NCBI GenBank assembly: GCA_026986785.1
Contig: JALSNW010000040.1
Span: 1 to 64,000, forward strand
Length of the DNA stretch: 64,000 nt
Direction: 5' to 3'
Source of the DNA: Deltaproteobacteria bacterium
GTDB lineage: Bacteria; Desulfobacterota; Dissulfuribacteria; Dissulfuribacterales; QOAL01
Shown here: piece after piece, positions 9,594 through 18,082 of the stretch
Numbering within the stretch: position 1 is the stretch's first letter
Layout: each line of letters opens with the position of its first letter
Program-made: the position numbers and the translations under genes
Notes under the pieces: model-generated
Database searches by the model: none
What the model was told of the DNA's origin: nothing
Seen by the model: the letters and a program-made list of their open reading frames with translations, nothing else

Positions 9594-11003
9594 CTATTGT
9601 ATTGTAAAGTATTCGATGTTTGAATAATCACTGCAACCAGCGGTATTACAGGCCTTGACTGCTACGTAGAATGCTGCGCCTGTCCACAGTTCGGTAGAAA
9701 AGGAGGTCTGTTGTGCCATGTCGATGCTCGAGATGTAACTGATATCAGGAGGTGCATAAAACAATCTGTATTCTTTTGCACCAGGGACCTGGGACCAGTT
9801 TATCTCAATAGCGAGTCCTGAAACACTCACAGTCATTTGTGGTGCTGGGGGAGGCTGTATCCCTTCTGGATATTCATATGCGCCCATGTCGCTGTTAGAG
9901 CCCTGGGGACGGATTATTCCATCTATGTCTTTGTCAGGGGCGACCTCTGAATATGCCATGTCTATACAAGGTGATCCCTCCTGTAAGTGGACATCTCCTG
10001 CGGCATAATCTACAAATAATGGGTCTACGGAAATGTCATGATCAGCTTTTCTAAAACCTATATAATCATCATATAGGTTGTTCCATATGTCATTGTAGTC
10101 GTTTCCCACAAGATATCGTCCAAATTTTGCAACTATGCCCCTAGCATTGTTGGCTATTATATTATTTTCAATGGTGATATAGGTGACTCCCTCATTTTGT
10201 CCACATCTTATAGCAGCGGCAAGGGGAGAGTCTGCATTGTGGTTAAAAATGGTATTGTTTATGATTTCTGGCCTAGAATTGTCTGTTGCCGATATTCCAG
10301 CATTATTGTTTGCGTAGATTATATTTCCAATAATCTTTGCCTCAGAATATTGGCTGTTTCCTATTCCGCCATCTCCCATTGCCCCGCTGCCATTTTCATA
10401 GATATAGTTGTATCTTATGGTCGCTGTTGAGTGGCCCATGTTTCCGATGCCACGGCTGGAGTTGGAGTAGATCCAGTTGCCGTATATGACAGGAGAGCAA
10501 ATGGGATCGTCTTCACCTACTGTGGTGGCATGGATACCCATCTTATTTCCGTAGATACGGCAATCAGAGATCTCGGCAAGATTCGGTCCCCCATTTGCGA
10601 CACAGTTGATACCAATGGCATTTGTAGCGCCGGTAATATCCAAGCCTTTGATCTTCCCACGGTAATTGACCAGAAAGATGGTATTGGTATTTGGATTTGC
10701 AGAATGTATTATCGGCCTTTGGCCATCTTCAGGTATACCGATGAGGCTCACAGCCCTGATTGGGATCATGGCCATATTTATGGATTCGTTGTATGTGGCA
10801 TATCTTATATAGATGACGTCTGAATGTCTTGCATATCTGAGGGCATGATTGATGGTTTTCCAAGGAGAATCCACATCACCTGTACCACCATCATTGCCCA
10901 TATTGCCGTCCACATAGAAGTCTGCCCCTAGGCAAGGCCAAGCAAGTACAGAGGATAAGAGTAGAATGCCTAAAACAATTCTTTTGATGTAAGGAAAAAA
11001 CAT
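9594..11003 (-). CDS. Secreted right-handed beta-helix protein with C-terminal FnIII-like domain
   Basis: This is an exported 469-residue protein. A signal peptide (hydrophobic core near residues 8-24, cleavage after CLGA) leads to the mature start DFYVDGNMGNDGG, a typical beta-helix cap. Many NosD/pectate-lyase-like coils follow, with repeated patterns such as IYGNKMG, IYSNSSRG and IIYANNNAG. The last ~90 residues look like a fibronectin type III fold, with alternating strands and INWSQVPGAKEYRL. I start it at 11003 because AGGGG lies eight bases upstream; an ATG 13 codons earlier has no such site. No catalytic residues are evident. It lies downstream of two dodecaheme cytochromes on the same strand, beyond a terminator. 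A structural or glycan-binding envelope role is possible. Confidence 0.85.
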   Translation of the reverse strand: MFFPYIKRIVLGILLLSSVLAWPCLGADFYVDGNMGNDGGTGDVDSPWKTINHALRYARHSDVIYIRYATYNESINMAMIPIRAVSLIGIPEDGQRPIIHSANPNTNTIFLVNYRGKIKGLDITGATNAIGINCVANGGPNLAEISDCRIYGNKMGIHATTVGEDDPICSPVIYGNWIYSNSSRGIGNMGHSTATIRYNYIYENGSGAMGDGGIGNSQYSEAKIIGNIIYANNNAGISATDNSRPEIINNTIFNHNADSPLAAAIRCGQNEGVTYITIENNIIANNARGIVAKFGRYLVGNDYNDIWNNLYDDYIGFRKADHDISVDPLFVDYAAGDVHLQEGSPCIDMAYSEVAPDKDIDGIIRPQGSNSDMGAYEYPEGIQPPPAPQMTVSVSGLAIEINWSQVPGAKEYRLFYAPPDISYISSIDMAQQTSFSTELWTGAAFYVAVKACNTAGCSDYSNIEYFTIQ

Positions 11004-11183
11004 ATTTGAGACCCCTGTGCAAAGCAGTATTTTAGACTGCATTGTTTTTTATTGCTGTTCGTCTCTTATATGTGACAACTTTAAAAATGGCTCTGTAGAG
11101 CCGTATGCCAAGATTTGAGACAATTATGTTTTACATGCCCCCTGACTTACATCTTTGGCAAACTGTGAGCTGCATAATCCGAG

Positions 11184-11209
11184 ATAAAAAAAGGCCCGGG
11201 CCTCTTTTT
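11184..11209 (-). terminator. Rho-independent terminator (bidirectional look)
   Basis: GGCCCGGGCC is flanked by a run of seven A on one side and five T on the other (plus strand). On the minus strand it is a GC-rich hairpin followed by seven T, about 45 bases after the stop of the dodecaheme cytochrome gene. It should end the cytochrome operon before the beta-helix gene. Confidence 0.75.
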
Positions 11210-11252
11210 GAGGCATCCGGACCTTTTGCCAGTCCTGTTTCTTTACTGCCCT

Positions 11253-12230
11253 TTATTTTTTCAATACAGGCAGATTATGCGGATCTATATGGCATTGCAG
11301 GCAGTTTGGATATTTCTTGTGCAATGCCGGCCCGTGTGGTTCACCATGACACTTCTGGCACTTTGGAATCTGGCCGTGACGTACATGGCAATCTGCACAG
11401 TAGAGATCACTGTGTTTGGTGTGATTTTTCTGTAGATCTTCATAGATACCTGAATGGCACGAACCGCATACCTTGTTATCCGTGTCCTCTGGGTACTGTA
11501 GTATGTTTTTAGCGCTATGAGGCCTGTGACATACCAGACAATCCTTGTATGTCTGACCCTCAACATGGGGTTCGTGGCAGTCCAAACAAGATGGTTTCAC
11601 CCCGTGTTTGTCAGCATGGCAACCCGTGCATCCAACTGCAGTGTTGTGTTTACAGGGATATTTTGCCATTTCTTTGGCTTCAGACGCATGACACACCTTA
11701 CAGGCGACCACAGATTTCCCAGATTTGGTCTTCATCTTTTTAGAAACAGCTTCAAAGGGGATATCCTTGGGAGAATGGGGGTCTTCGTGACACTGCAGAC
11801 ACTTGGGGAAGGCCTTCCCGTGTTTGAGCCCATGACATCTGGTGCATTTTGGCATTATCTGCTCATAATTCTTCTTTGGCGGAATATATGCATGTAACTT
11901 GGTATGACAGTTAAGGCAATCAAAGCGGTGTTTGCTGTTGCTGGTTCTAAGCCTTTCATACTCTCGTTTATGGCAGCTACCGCATTCCACCGGTTTGAGC
12001 ATTCTGGGTGTCTGTTTGTAGAGATCGACGCCAGCTGGCTGTTTTCCCGTTGCCTTTTCCGTTGTCACCGTGGTGGTAGGGGCCATCTCACTGGCAGCTG
12101 TTACCTGTGACTTGGCCTGTTGTTCTGGGTTGACAGGCTCCTGGATCTGCTTTGCACAGGCAATGCAGAGCAACAGCGTGGCCAGACAACCGATTACCAA
12201 AAGACTGCTGGTTAAAAACTTCTTTTTCAT
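11253..12230 (-). CDS. Dodecaheme c-type cytochrome, predicted lipoprotein
   Basis: This 325-residue protein contains twelve CxxCH haem-attachment motifs (CGSCH, CLNCH, CTRCH, CLQCH, CKVCH, CTGCH, CLDCH, CLVCH, CGSCH, CADCH, CQKCH, CLQCH) in its last ~240 residues, roughly one haem per 20 residues, with many extra histidines for the second axial ligand. The N-terminus is a secretion signal with cysteines near 15 and 25, so it is probably a lipoprotein. A low-complexity linker of about 55 residues precedes the haem domain. It should act in the periplasm or outer membrane in electron transfer. It is second in a two-gene operon with the cytochrome at 12247, 16 bases apart, and has a strong GGGAGG ribosome-binding site. 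It is paralogous to the genes at 12247 and 32175. Confidence 0.93.
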   Translation of the reverse strand: MKKKFLTSSLLVIGCLATLLLCIACAKQIQEPVNPEQQAKSQVTAASEMAPTTTVTTEKATGKQPAGVDLYKQTPRMLKPVECGSCHKREYERLRTSNSKHRFDCLNCHTKLHAYIPPKKNYEQIMPKCTRCHGLKHGKAFPKCLQCHEDPHSPKDIPFEAVSKKMKTKSGKSVVACKVCHASEAKEMAKYPCKHNTAVGCTGCHADKHGVKPSCLDCHEPHVEGQTYKDCLVCHRPHSAKNILQYPEDTDNKVCGSCHSGIYEDLQKNHTKHSDLYCADCHVRHGQIPKCQKCHGEPHGPALHKKYPNCLQCHIDPHNLPVLKK

Positions 12231-12246
12231 AAACCCCTCCCTTGGT

Positions 12247-13047
12247 CTATTTTACCAGATCGTGCGCATCAATGTGACAATCTGTGCATTTCTTGAAGCG
12301 CTCCATCATAGGTGCAGGATGGGGCACTCCATGACAGTCCTGACAAGCAGGTCTTACACCATGTTTGGCTTTGTGACAATAGACACATTTGAGTTTGGCA
12401 TGTTTTGTCTTTCCAGATTCAAGTTCTTCCTGCAGGTCTCCATGGCACGCACCGCAGTCTTTGTTGGGTATGTTTTCTCCATAGGTGACATTGAGAGGTT
12501 GATGAACCTTGTGACAGGAAACACAGTCTTGGAACTTCTGTCCTTCTCTGTGGGGCTCATGACACTTGAGACAATCCGGGATGTAACCGTGCTTTGTATG
12601 GCAATATGTACAGTCGACCTTACTGTGGGCACTGGGATTGTCTTTGATTTCTTCTACCTGTTCAGGATGGCAGGTATTGCAGGCATCCATGTTGTTTTTG
12701 CCACTGAAGACGATATTCAACGGCTGGTGGGGGTTTTGATGACACCTGAGGCAGCCCTTGAGTTCGAAATGGGCCTCTCCCTCGTGGCATTTGGAACATT
12801 GAGGGATTATCTGTTCTCCTGGTACAAGGGGTGGATGTCCTCCCTCATGACAGTCAAGACAGCCAACCTCTGTTTTGTGCTTTCCTCCAGCCTCCTGATT
12901 CTCATGTACTATTTTAGGATGGCATTTGACACAGTCACTGTTCTGCAACTGGGGTTCTGAGCTATTTTTTTCACAACGTGCACTTTCAATATTAAGAGAT
13001 AGAACTATAACCAACAATGACGCAATAATAAAAACGATTTTCCTCAT
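12247..13047 (-). CDS. Dodecaheme c-type cytochrome, secreted
   Basis: This 266-residue protein has twelve CxxCH motifs, from CVKCH near residue 38 to CTDCH near the C-terminus. The haem density is very high, one per about 20 residues, comparable with wire-like dodecaheme cytochromes of the Geobacter GSU1996 type (known from the literature). A signal peptide occupies residues 1-23 and has no clear lipobox. The last three motifs and their spacing match the other two dodecaheme proteins in this window, showing common descent. It is the first gene of the minus-strand cytochrome operon, with GGGAGGAG before the ATG. The likely role is periplasmic electron carrier or wire; the redox partner is unknown. 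Confidence 0.93.
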   Translation of the reverse strand: MRKIVFIIASLLVIVLSLNIESARCEKNSSEPQLQNSDCVKCHPKIVHENQEAGGKHKTEVGCLDCHEGGHPPLVPGEQIIPQCSKCHEGEAHFELKGCLRCHQNPHQPLNIVFSGKNNMDACNTCHPEQVEEIKDNPSAHSKVDCTYCHTKHGYIPDCLKCHEPHREGQKFQDCVSCHKVHQPLNVTYGENIPNKDCGACHGDLQEELESGKTKHAKLKCVYCHKAKHGVRPACQDCHGVPHPAPMMERFKKCTDCHIDAHDLVK

Positions 13048-13191
13048 AACTCCTCCCTATTCCCTTTTGCTGTTCCTGTTGTTGGATATCTATAGACTCG
13101 ACCAGGCCATTTCTGTGCCACGATCAAGCAACTCAAAAGCGTGAATATCAGATGAATGCATATCCATAGAACGCCCTTTTTATGGTTGGTG

Positions 13192-13428
13192 TCATGGCAG
13201 AGGGCTCTTGTAAGATTCGGCCTCAAGGTCGAAGTCCTTCTTCTTTTCCTCAAAATGGAGATTAGCTATGGCTGTTGTAGAACTACCGCAGGCCATTAAA
13301 CTGGTCTCTTCGAAATGCATGGGTTGGAACCCTTTTATCTCCCCGATACAGGCCCTGTTCAGGAAATTTATTACTACATAGGCCTTGCTTGGCGCTCCCT
13401 TTATGCCAATACAAAATACATAACTACC
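13192..13428 (-). pseudogene. Possible gene remnant without a start codon
   Basis: The minus strand is open for 78 codons between stops at 13429-13431 and 13192-13194. It reads plausible protein, including AYVVINFLNRACIGEIKG, HFEETSLMACGSSTTAIAN and a charged tail EEKKKDFDLEAESY. There is no ATG, GTG or TTG near its beginning; an ATG in the neighbouring frame suggests a frameshift. I do not recognise the family. Composition looks coding, but this could still be chance. Confidence 0.25.
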
Positions 13429-13707
13429 CTAATATTTTATAAATAAAACCATTATTTTTTCACAAAGTCAAGGTCGCCATATTTACCAGAGGGAAAATTA
13501 AGAATTTTTTAAAGGACTACTATAGAATGACTTTAGAATGACTTCAGATTCGAGCACTATTATTATGGGGTTGATAAACCCGGGATTATGCAGCTCACAA
13601 TTTTGCCAAAGATGTAAGGCAGGCTTCTTGGTAAGGTTACAAGTTCCTTCACGGCTTCAAATGTCTGAGGGCTTATCGCATACTGGGATTTCAGGTTTTG
13701 TGTCAAG

Positions 13708-13789
13708 ATACAATAGGATCAGATGAATGCCAACCATGCAATAATTCAAGAAAAGTGTTTTTCAGGTGCTTGAAGTGCATGATCAGGGA
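13708..13789. repeat. Dispersed intergenic repeat, copy A
   Basis: This segment aligns with 17794-17880 over about 85 bases. Shared pieces include ATACAAT-GG-TCAGAT, ACCAT-CAATAATTCAA, a C-rich centre and GCAGTG/GAAGTG-AT-ATC. A shorter third copy is at 36599-36655. It lies just beyond the stop of the export lipoprotein gene. The GGGGTCAGAT core resembles short repeats often associated with REP-type transposases, a comparison from memory. Confidence 0.55.
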
Positions 13790-13813
13790 TATATGGCATT
13801 CTCGGGTGCCGAA

Positions 13814-14602
13814 TCAGTCGAAACTACGATAAAAGCCCGCACTGAAATTGAAAGGTATGTTCTTTCGTAGGTACAGATCCACCCATGTATTGACTTGAGC
13901 TATCCGTGACTTGGGCACATATATTATGTCATATGGCTCAAGAATTATGTTTTGGGAGGCATCTTCACCGGAGCGGATCTTTTCCACATCGACAGTGATG
14001 ATGAATGGTTGCTTCAGACCATTTCTGCGTATTACAAGGACCTGACTGGCCAGTGCGCCATCGTTGAGTCCACCTGCACTGGCTATGGCCTGCAGTAGAT
14101 TCATGTAGCCACCCATAACAATCATCCCAGGGTTCTTGACCATGCCGTCTACAAAAATCCTGCGGGAATCAAAGGATTTGATAATCACCGATATCTCTGG
14201 TGCCTTCAGATGGCTTGAATATTTTGTGGTTAGGACCTTTACAAGTTCCTCAGTAGTAAGGCCAGCAGCAAGTACATCGTGGACCAGTTGAAGGGAAATA
14301 CGACCATCCGGACGGACCTTGACCGTCTCGTTCAGGTTGGCATTATAGAAAAATTTGATTTCGAGCTCGTCGCCAGCATGAATTATGTAGGCTGGAATGG
14401 CAGCCTCTACAGATTTTGTAGGGGCTGGCATGTTGACAAGTTGTTCAGGCATTACCGGCTCCTTCACCATCTGGCTGCTGCAACCAGATGCAATAAACAC
14501 CATGATAAACAAGCAGAACATGAGCATGGCCTTTCTGGGGGCCAACTCGTATGACAACAAAGGGCTCCTACATGGAAAACTGTATCTACTCTGGAGTAAC
14601 AT
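13814..14602 (-). CDS. Polysaccharide export outer-membrane lipoprotein (Wza/GumB-like)
   Basis: This is a polysaccharide biosynthesis/export protein of about 262 residues. A lipoprotein signal ends in the lipobox FIASGC. The Poly_export domain begins with AYIIHAGDELEIKFFYNANLNE and contains VRPDGRISLQLV; a SLBB-like segment follows (IFVDGMVKNPGMIVMGGYMNL). The C-terminus is short, as in GumB-type proteins. It should form the outer-membrane channel for polysaccharide secretion. I chose ATG 14602 because AAAGG lies nine bases upstream; this start overlaps the end of the chain-length gene by 17 bases, so the two are translationally coupled. Another ATG at 14527 is possible. It works with the 14586-16016 product and probably serves the locus at 35-61 kb. 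Confidence 0.9.
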   Translation of the reverse strand: MLLQSRYSFPCRSPLLSYELAPRKAMLMFCLFIMVFIASGCSSQMVKEPVMPEQLVNMPAPTKSVEAAIPAYIIHAGDELEIKFFYNANLNETVKVRPDGRISLQLVHDVLAAGLTTEELVKVLTTKYSSHLKAPEISVIIKSFDSRRIFVDGMVKNPGMIVMGGYMNLLQAIASAGGLNDGALASQVLVIRRNGLKQPFIITVDVEKIRSGEDASQNIILEPYDIIYVPKSRIAQVNTWVDLYLRKNIPFNFSAGFYRSFD

Positions 14603-16016
14603 CGGCTGTACCTTTTTGAAAACCTCTATTTTTGGGGAAAAAATAGTCATGGAATAGGGCATAGAAAAAGCTTAATGCCGCACCGAGTATGATACCTACC
14701 AGGATATTTAGGGCCTTCTTTGGCTTGGCAGGCTTGACAGGTTTCATGGGTTTTTCGATTACTGCAACACTTACCAGTTTTTGGTTGTCCATGGCCTCGA
14801 GGATACGTGTTTCCTCAAGCCTTGAAACAAAATTCTTGTAACTCTTTTCGTTAATCTCCACTGCCTGTTTCAGCATCTGAAGCGTTGCTTCCTTTTTACT
14901 GAAGTCTCTCAGCTCTGCCTCGATATTGGATAGTTGTTCCTCCAATGAGTTGTTTTGGGCTATCTGCCCTTTTCTGTCAGCCTTGGCCTCTATCAATAAT
15001 CTCTCTATCTGTTGGTATACATAATTCTTGCCGCTTCTGAGATTTTCGGTCTTTGTGGCGGCCTGGGCATTTAAGAAATCCCGAACCGTATGAATTTTTT
15101 CCCTCACGTTTTTTACGAGCCTGCTGTCCTCTCTATATCTCTGAAGCAGATCCCGTTCCTGAAGCTCGAGGGCTAACAGCTGTGCCTTGGCCGTTTCGAT
15201 ATTATTGGCCTTTTCGTTAAACAACATTACGTTTACAGGGAGTTTTTGGAGTTGGGCCTTCAGCGAGGCGATCTTTTCTTCCAATTCGTGAAGACGTCCC
15301 TTGCCCTGAACCAGTAGAGTATGGACCTGGGAGTATTCCTGAAGCAAGAGTTTTTTCTCCTCCTCCAATGAAATAATATGATTTTTCTGTTTGAAATCCT
15401 CGAATCGTTTTTTGGCATTTAGTAATTTGTCCTTGTAGATGGACAGTTGATTCTCCAAAAAAGACATGCGAGGGCTTTTGAAGATCTGCAGATGACGTTC
15501 CTTGAAGAGGTCTTCCAGTGTGGAGACTGCGTTGACGGCTATGTCTGGGTCGTGATGATCAAAAGTGACTTTTATAACCCCAGAACCTTTTATATGGCTG
15601 ACATCCAGTTCCTTTTTGAATCGCTCTACAGCAAGGCTCAAGGCCTTTTCGTGATCCCTCTCTTTTTGGGCAATTTTGGGATAGATCTTGTCTATACCTA
15701 TCTTTTGTAAGACAGATGCTATCAATTCCGAGCTTTGGAATATCTGGAGCTCGGTATTTATTATTTCGTCCCTGTTGAAGCTCAGTATTGGTTGGACATC
15801 ACCTTTTTGTAAGAGGTCTACAGGCCTATAGATATATTCCCTGCCATATTTGACCATCACCCTGGAAGTTACTTCATAAACGGGCGACTGAATAAATGTC
15901 CAGAGGGTGACCAGAAGAACTGTAATGCCGAATATGACAAGCATCCCCTGCTTGTGTCTCTTAAACTGACACACCAAATCCTGAAGACTGCTGTTTCCAC
16001 CTTGTTGCTGTCCCAT
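14586..16016 (-). CDS. Polysaccharide chain-length determinant (Wzz/GumC-like)
   Basis: This is an inner-membrane co-polymerase of about 476 residues. A first membrane segment (MLVIFGITVLLVTLWTF) lies near residue 25, and the second, near the C-terminus, is preceded by the proline-rich motif KPMKPVKPAKPKK typical of PCP proteins. Between them lies a long periplasmic coiled-coil region (about 160-400). No C-terminal BY-kinase domain is attached and no kinase gene is nearby, so it is a PCP-type protein without its own kinase. ATG 16016 has AGGA eight bases upstream; a longer start at 16097 seems less likely. It is the first gene of a two-gene export operon with the Wza-like lipoprotein. Confidence 0.9.
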   Translation of the reverse strand: MGQQQGGNSSLQDLVCQFKRHKQGMLVIFGITVLLVTLWTFIQSPVYEVTSRVMVKYGREYIYRPVDLLQKGDVQPILSFNRDEIINTELQIFQSSELIASVLQKIGIDKIYPKIAQKERDHEKALSLAVERFKKELDVSHIKGSGVIKVTFDHHDPDIAVNAVSTLEDLFKERHLQIFKSPRMSFLENQLSIYKDKLLNAKKRFEDFKQKNHIISLEEEKKLLLQEYSQVHTLLVQGKGRLHELEEKIASLKAQLQKLPVNVMLFNEKANNIETAKAQLLALELQERDLLQRYREDSRLVKNVREKIHTVRDFLNAQAATKTENLRSGKNYVYQQIERLLIEAKADRKGQIAQNNSLEEQLSNIEAELRDFSKKEATLQMLKQAVEINEKSYKNFVSRLEETRILEAMDNQKLVSVAVIEKPMKPVKPAKPKKALNILVGIILGAALSFFYALFHDYFFPKNRGFQKGTADVTPE

Positions 16017-16148
16017 GATATAATCCTGTCCCGTCAATCTGCCCATAGACACAACCAAAGAAAATGAGCTCAGGCAGTCTATAGGCACCCCTGTCACTTA
16101 GGTATGGGATTGCTTTTTGATTGTTTTTTCTGTCTTCTAAGACCCTTT

Positions 16149-16176
16149 TATTAACAGATCTTGAAACTATTCACAA
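16149..16176 (-). promoter_or_regulatory. Candidate promoter for the export operon
   Basis: Read on the minus strand, TTGTGA (16176-16171) and TTAATA (16154-16149) are separated by 16 bases, about 130 bases upstream of the chain-length gene start. The match is moderate. The 16017-16410 gap otherwise holds the divergent upstream regions of this operon and the SLC13-type gene, and I see nothing else in it. Confidence 0.3.
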
Positions 16177-16410
16177 TATTTTTCCTGGATCGGCAGTAGT
16201 CATATCTTCGTACGTTGTTATATCTCACATGGATGGGCTTTCGGCCTGTCAAAGATATCGAGACAGGTCCTTAGGCCAAAAGCCTCGTTGAAACCCCCTA
16301 AATGCTATATTATGTTGCCCCAAAAAGATAGAGATTATAATGAATTTCTTCTCCCCTTCATGCTTTGTCTCCTATGCTTGGACGAGCAGGCTCATTTTAT
16401 TGAAAAAGAG

Positions 16411-17784
16411 ATGAAGATACAGCCAATCGTAATCCTGATAGCTTTCATCCTTTCGGTCTGGATGCTAATTGCTCCACCTGTGATCTTTACATCTCATCAG
16501 GTAGCAGTGGCTGCGGTCTGTCTCGTGACTATCACCTTCTGGGCCACTGGAATCATCCCTCCCCATATAACCTCCCTGTGTTTCTTTGTGGTTTGTCTCG
16601 TGTTTTCTCTGGCCAAACCCGGTGTGGTCTTTTCAGGATTCAGTTCATCTGCCATATGGTTGATATTTGGAGGATTGGTTTTAGGGGCTGCAATAACATC
16701 AACAGGGCTTGGGAAAAGGGTAGGGCGCTGGATTGCATACCATCTTCAGGGAGCCTATCTCAAGATCATAGGGGGGTTGGTGGTCAGTGGTGTCTGCTTT
16801 AGCTTTCTCATGCCATCAGCTATGGGCAGGATTGTATTGTTGATACCGTTGGCTGTGGCCATTGCAGATTATTTTGGCTTTGAACCTGGCAGCAATGGGC
16901 GTACAGGTATAGTCCTGGCCGTAATACTTGGTTCTTTTTTGCCAGCCTTTGCAATACTGCCGGCAAACGTGCCCAATATGGTCCTTATCGGGATATCGGA
17001 AAGTCTTTTTCACATATCCCTCCTCTACGGGCCTTATTTTCTTCTCCATTTCCCTGTATTAGGTCTGCTGAAAGGCATCATCATAGTAGTTGTCATTGTG
17101 AGGCTTTATCCTGATATGCCAGTGATCCACCAGGGGCAAAAGGTGGGTCATGAAGAATCCCTCAGCAGGGATGAAAAAATTCTTTCCATTACGCTTCTTG
17201 TCCTTCTCGGCCTCTGGATGACTGATTTTTTACACCATATCGGCCCTGCATGGGTGGCCCTGACGGGTGCAGTGTTTCTCATGCTCCCAGGTATTGGGGT
17301 GGTGGACAAGAAGATGTTCAACCAGAAGGTAAACTGGGCCTCCATCATATTCGTTGCTGGAATCCTTGGGCTTGGCACAGTTATCAATCGCTCCGGGGTT
17401 GGTCACAGTCTTGCCAGCAGGATAATTGCCTTTCTGCCCCTGGAGCCAGATAATGCCTTCTGCAATTTTTATTCCCTGAGCCTTGCAGCCACTGCAACAG
17501 GCATGGCAACAACCTTACCTGCAATGCCTGCGGTATTTACTCAGTTTTCTGGAAGCCTTGCCAAAACTGCTGGCCTTCCACTCAAGAGCATCATCGGGAT
17601 ACAGGTACTGGGTTTTTCTACAGTTCTTCTTCCCTATCAGGCCCCGCCCATAGTCGTGGGCATGCAACTGGCAGGGGAAAGATTTTCCCATGCAGCAAAG
17701 GTATGCTTGGTCCTGGCGGCCATAACCATATCCCTTTTGTTTCCTTTAGACTTCTTGTGGTGGAAATTCCTCGGCAAGATATAG
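16411..17784 (+). CDS. SLC13/DASS-family anion transporter
   Basis: This is an inner-membrane permease of about 457 residues with some 11-12 hydrophobic segments. Family features include FWATGIIPPHITSL near the N-terminus, the first half-site LIFGGLVLGAAITSTGLG, and the second half ASIIFVAGILGLGTVINRSG with TTLPAMPA. DASS carriers move sulfate, thiosulfate or di/tricarboxylates with sodium; the substrate cannot be read here. Sulfate or another sulfur oxyanion would suit the sulfur-related genes downstream, but that is inference. I chose ATG 16411 (MKIQPIVIL). An upstream TTG/ATG would add an atypical leader. Repeat copy B follows directly after the stop. Confidence 0.88.
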   Translation: MKIQPIVILIAFILSVWMLIAPPVIFTSHQVAVAAVCLVTITFWATGIIPPHITSLCFFVVCLVFSLAKPGVVFSGFSSSAIWLIFGGLVLGAAITSTGLGKRVGRWIAYHLQGAYLKIIGGLVVSGVCFSFLMPSAMGRIVLLIPLAVAIADYFGFEPGSNGRTGIVLAVILGSFLPAFAILPANVPNMVLIGISESLFHISLLYGPYFLLHFPVLGLLKGIIIVVVIVRLYPDMPVIHQGQKVGHEESLSRDEKILSITLLVLLGLWMTDFLHHIGPAWVALTGAVFLMLPGIGVVDKKMFNQKVNWASIIFVAGILGLGTVINRSGVGHSLASRIIAFLPLEPDNAFCNFYSLSLAATATGMATTLPAMPAVFTQFSGSLAKTAGLPLKSIIGIQVLGFSTVLLPYQAPPIVVGMQLAGERFSHAAKVCLVLAAITISLLFPLDFLWWKFLGKI

Positions 17785-17793
17785 ATGGTGAAA

Positions 17794-17880
17794 ATACAAT
17801 GGGGTCAGATACATGCTACTAACCATACAATAATTCAAAGGATTGCTTTTCCCGGCCGTTTGCAGTGTATTATCTTGGGA
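17794..17880. repeat. Dispersed intergenic repeat, copy B
   Basis: It aligns with copy A (13708-13789) along nearly its whole length, with a small insertion (TACT) and substitutions. It includes ATACAATGGGGTCAGAT near its start. It occupies the gap between the SLC13-type gene and the OpuAC-like gene. The remainder of 17881-18082 shows no gene. Confidence 0.55.
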
Positions 17881-18082
17881 TAATTGGTTCGTCCCTGAAA
17901 GAAGTGGGTCCTTTTTCTGTAATGTTTTCTCGATCATATGGTTGTGGAGGCTTATCTCTGGGCATGGGCATCGGTGTTGTATGAGGATTTTGTTTATGCC
18001 GAAAATGTTTTTTTTGGGGCTTACGGATCTTTCCAAAACTGGTTATTCTAAGGATAATGAAAAGGCAGGAGGCCAAGTCTTC

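Larger units (their letters stand above)
13048..13813 (-). other. 766-base gap between the cytochrome and export operons
   Basis: No intact gene is evident. The segment holds a possible gene remnant (13192-13428), a minus-strand open stretch with one hydrophobic segment (GVLWICIHLIFTLLS, about 13080-13160) that lacks a plausible start, an AT-rich stretch (13430-13520) that could hold promoters, a short tandem repeat of TAGAATGACTT near 13522-13545, and repeat copy A (13708-13789). Confidence 0.5.

Noticed and set aside
12070-12960. A long plus-strand open frame opposite the cytochrome genes
   Set aside because: It is the antisense of two clear dodecaheme cytochrome genes; the high CxxCH content of the minus strand keeps the opposite strand open.
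13538-13726. A 62-codon plus-strand frame in the gap after the cytochrome operon
   Set aside because: No ribosome-binding site, unlikely composition and no recognisable motif; it also runs into the dispersed repeat.
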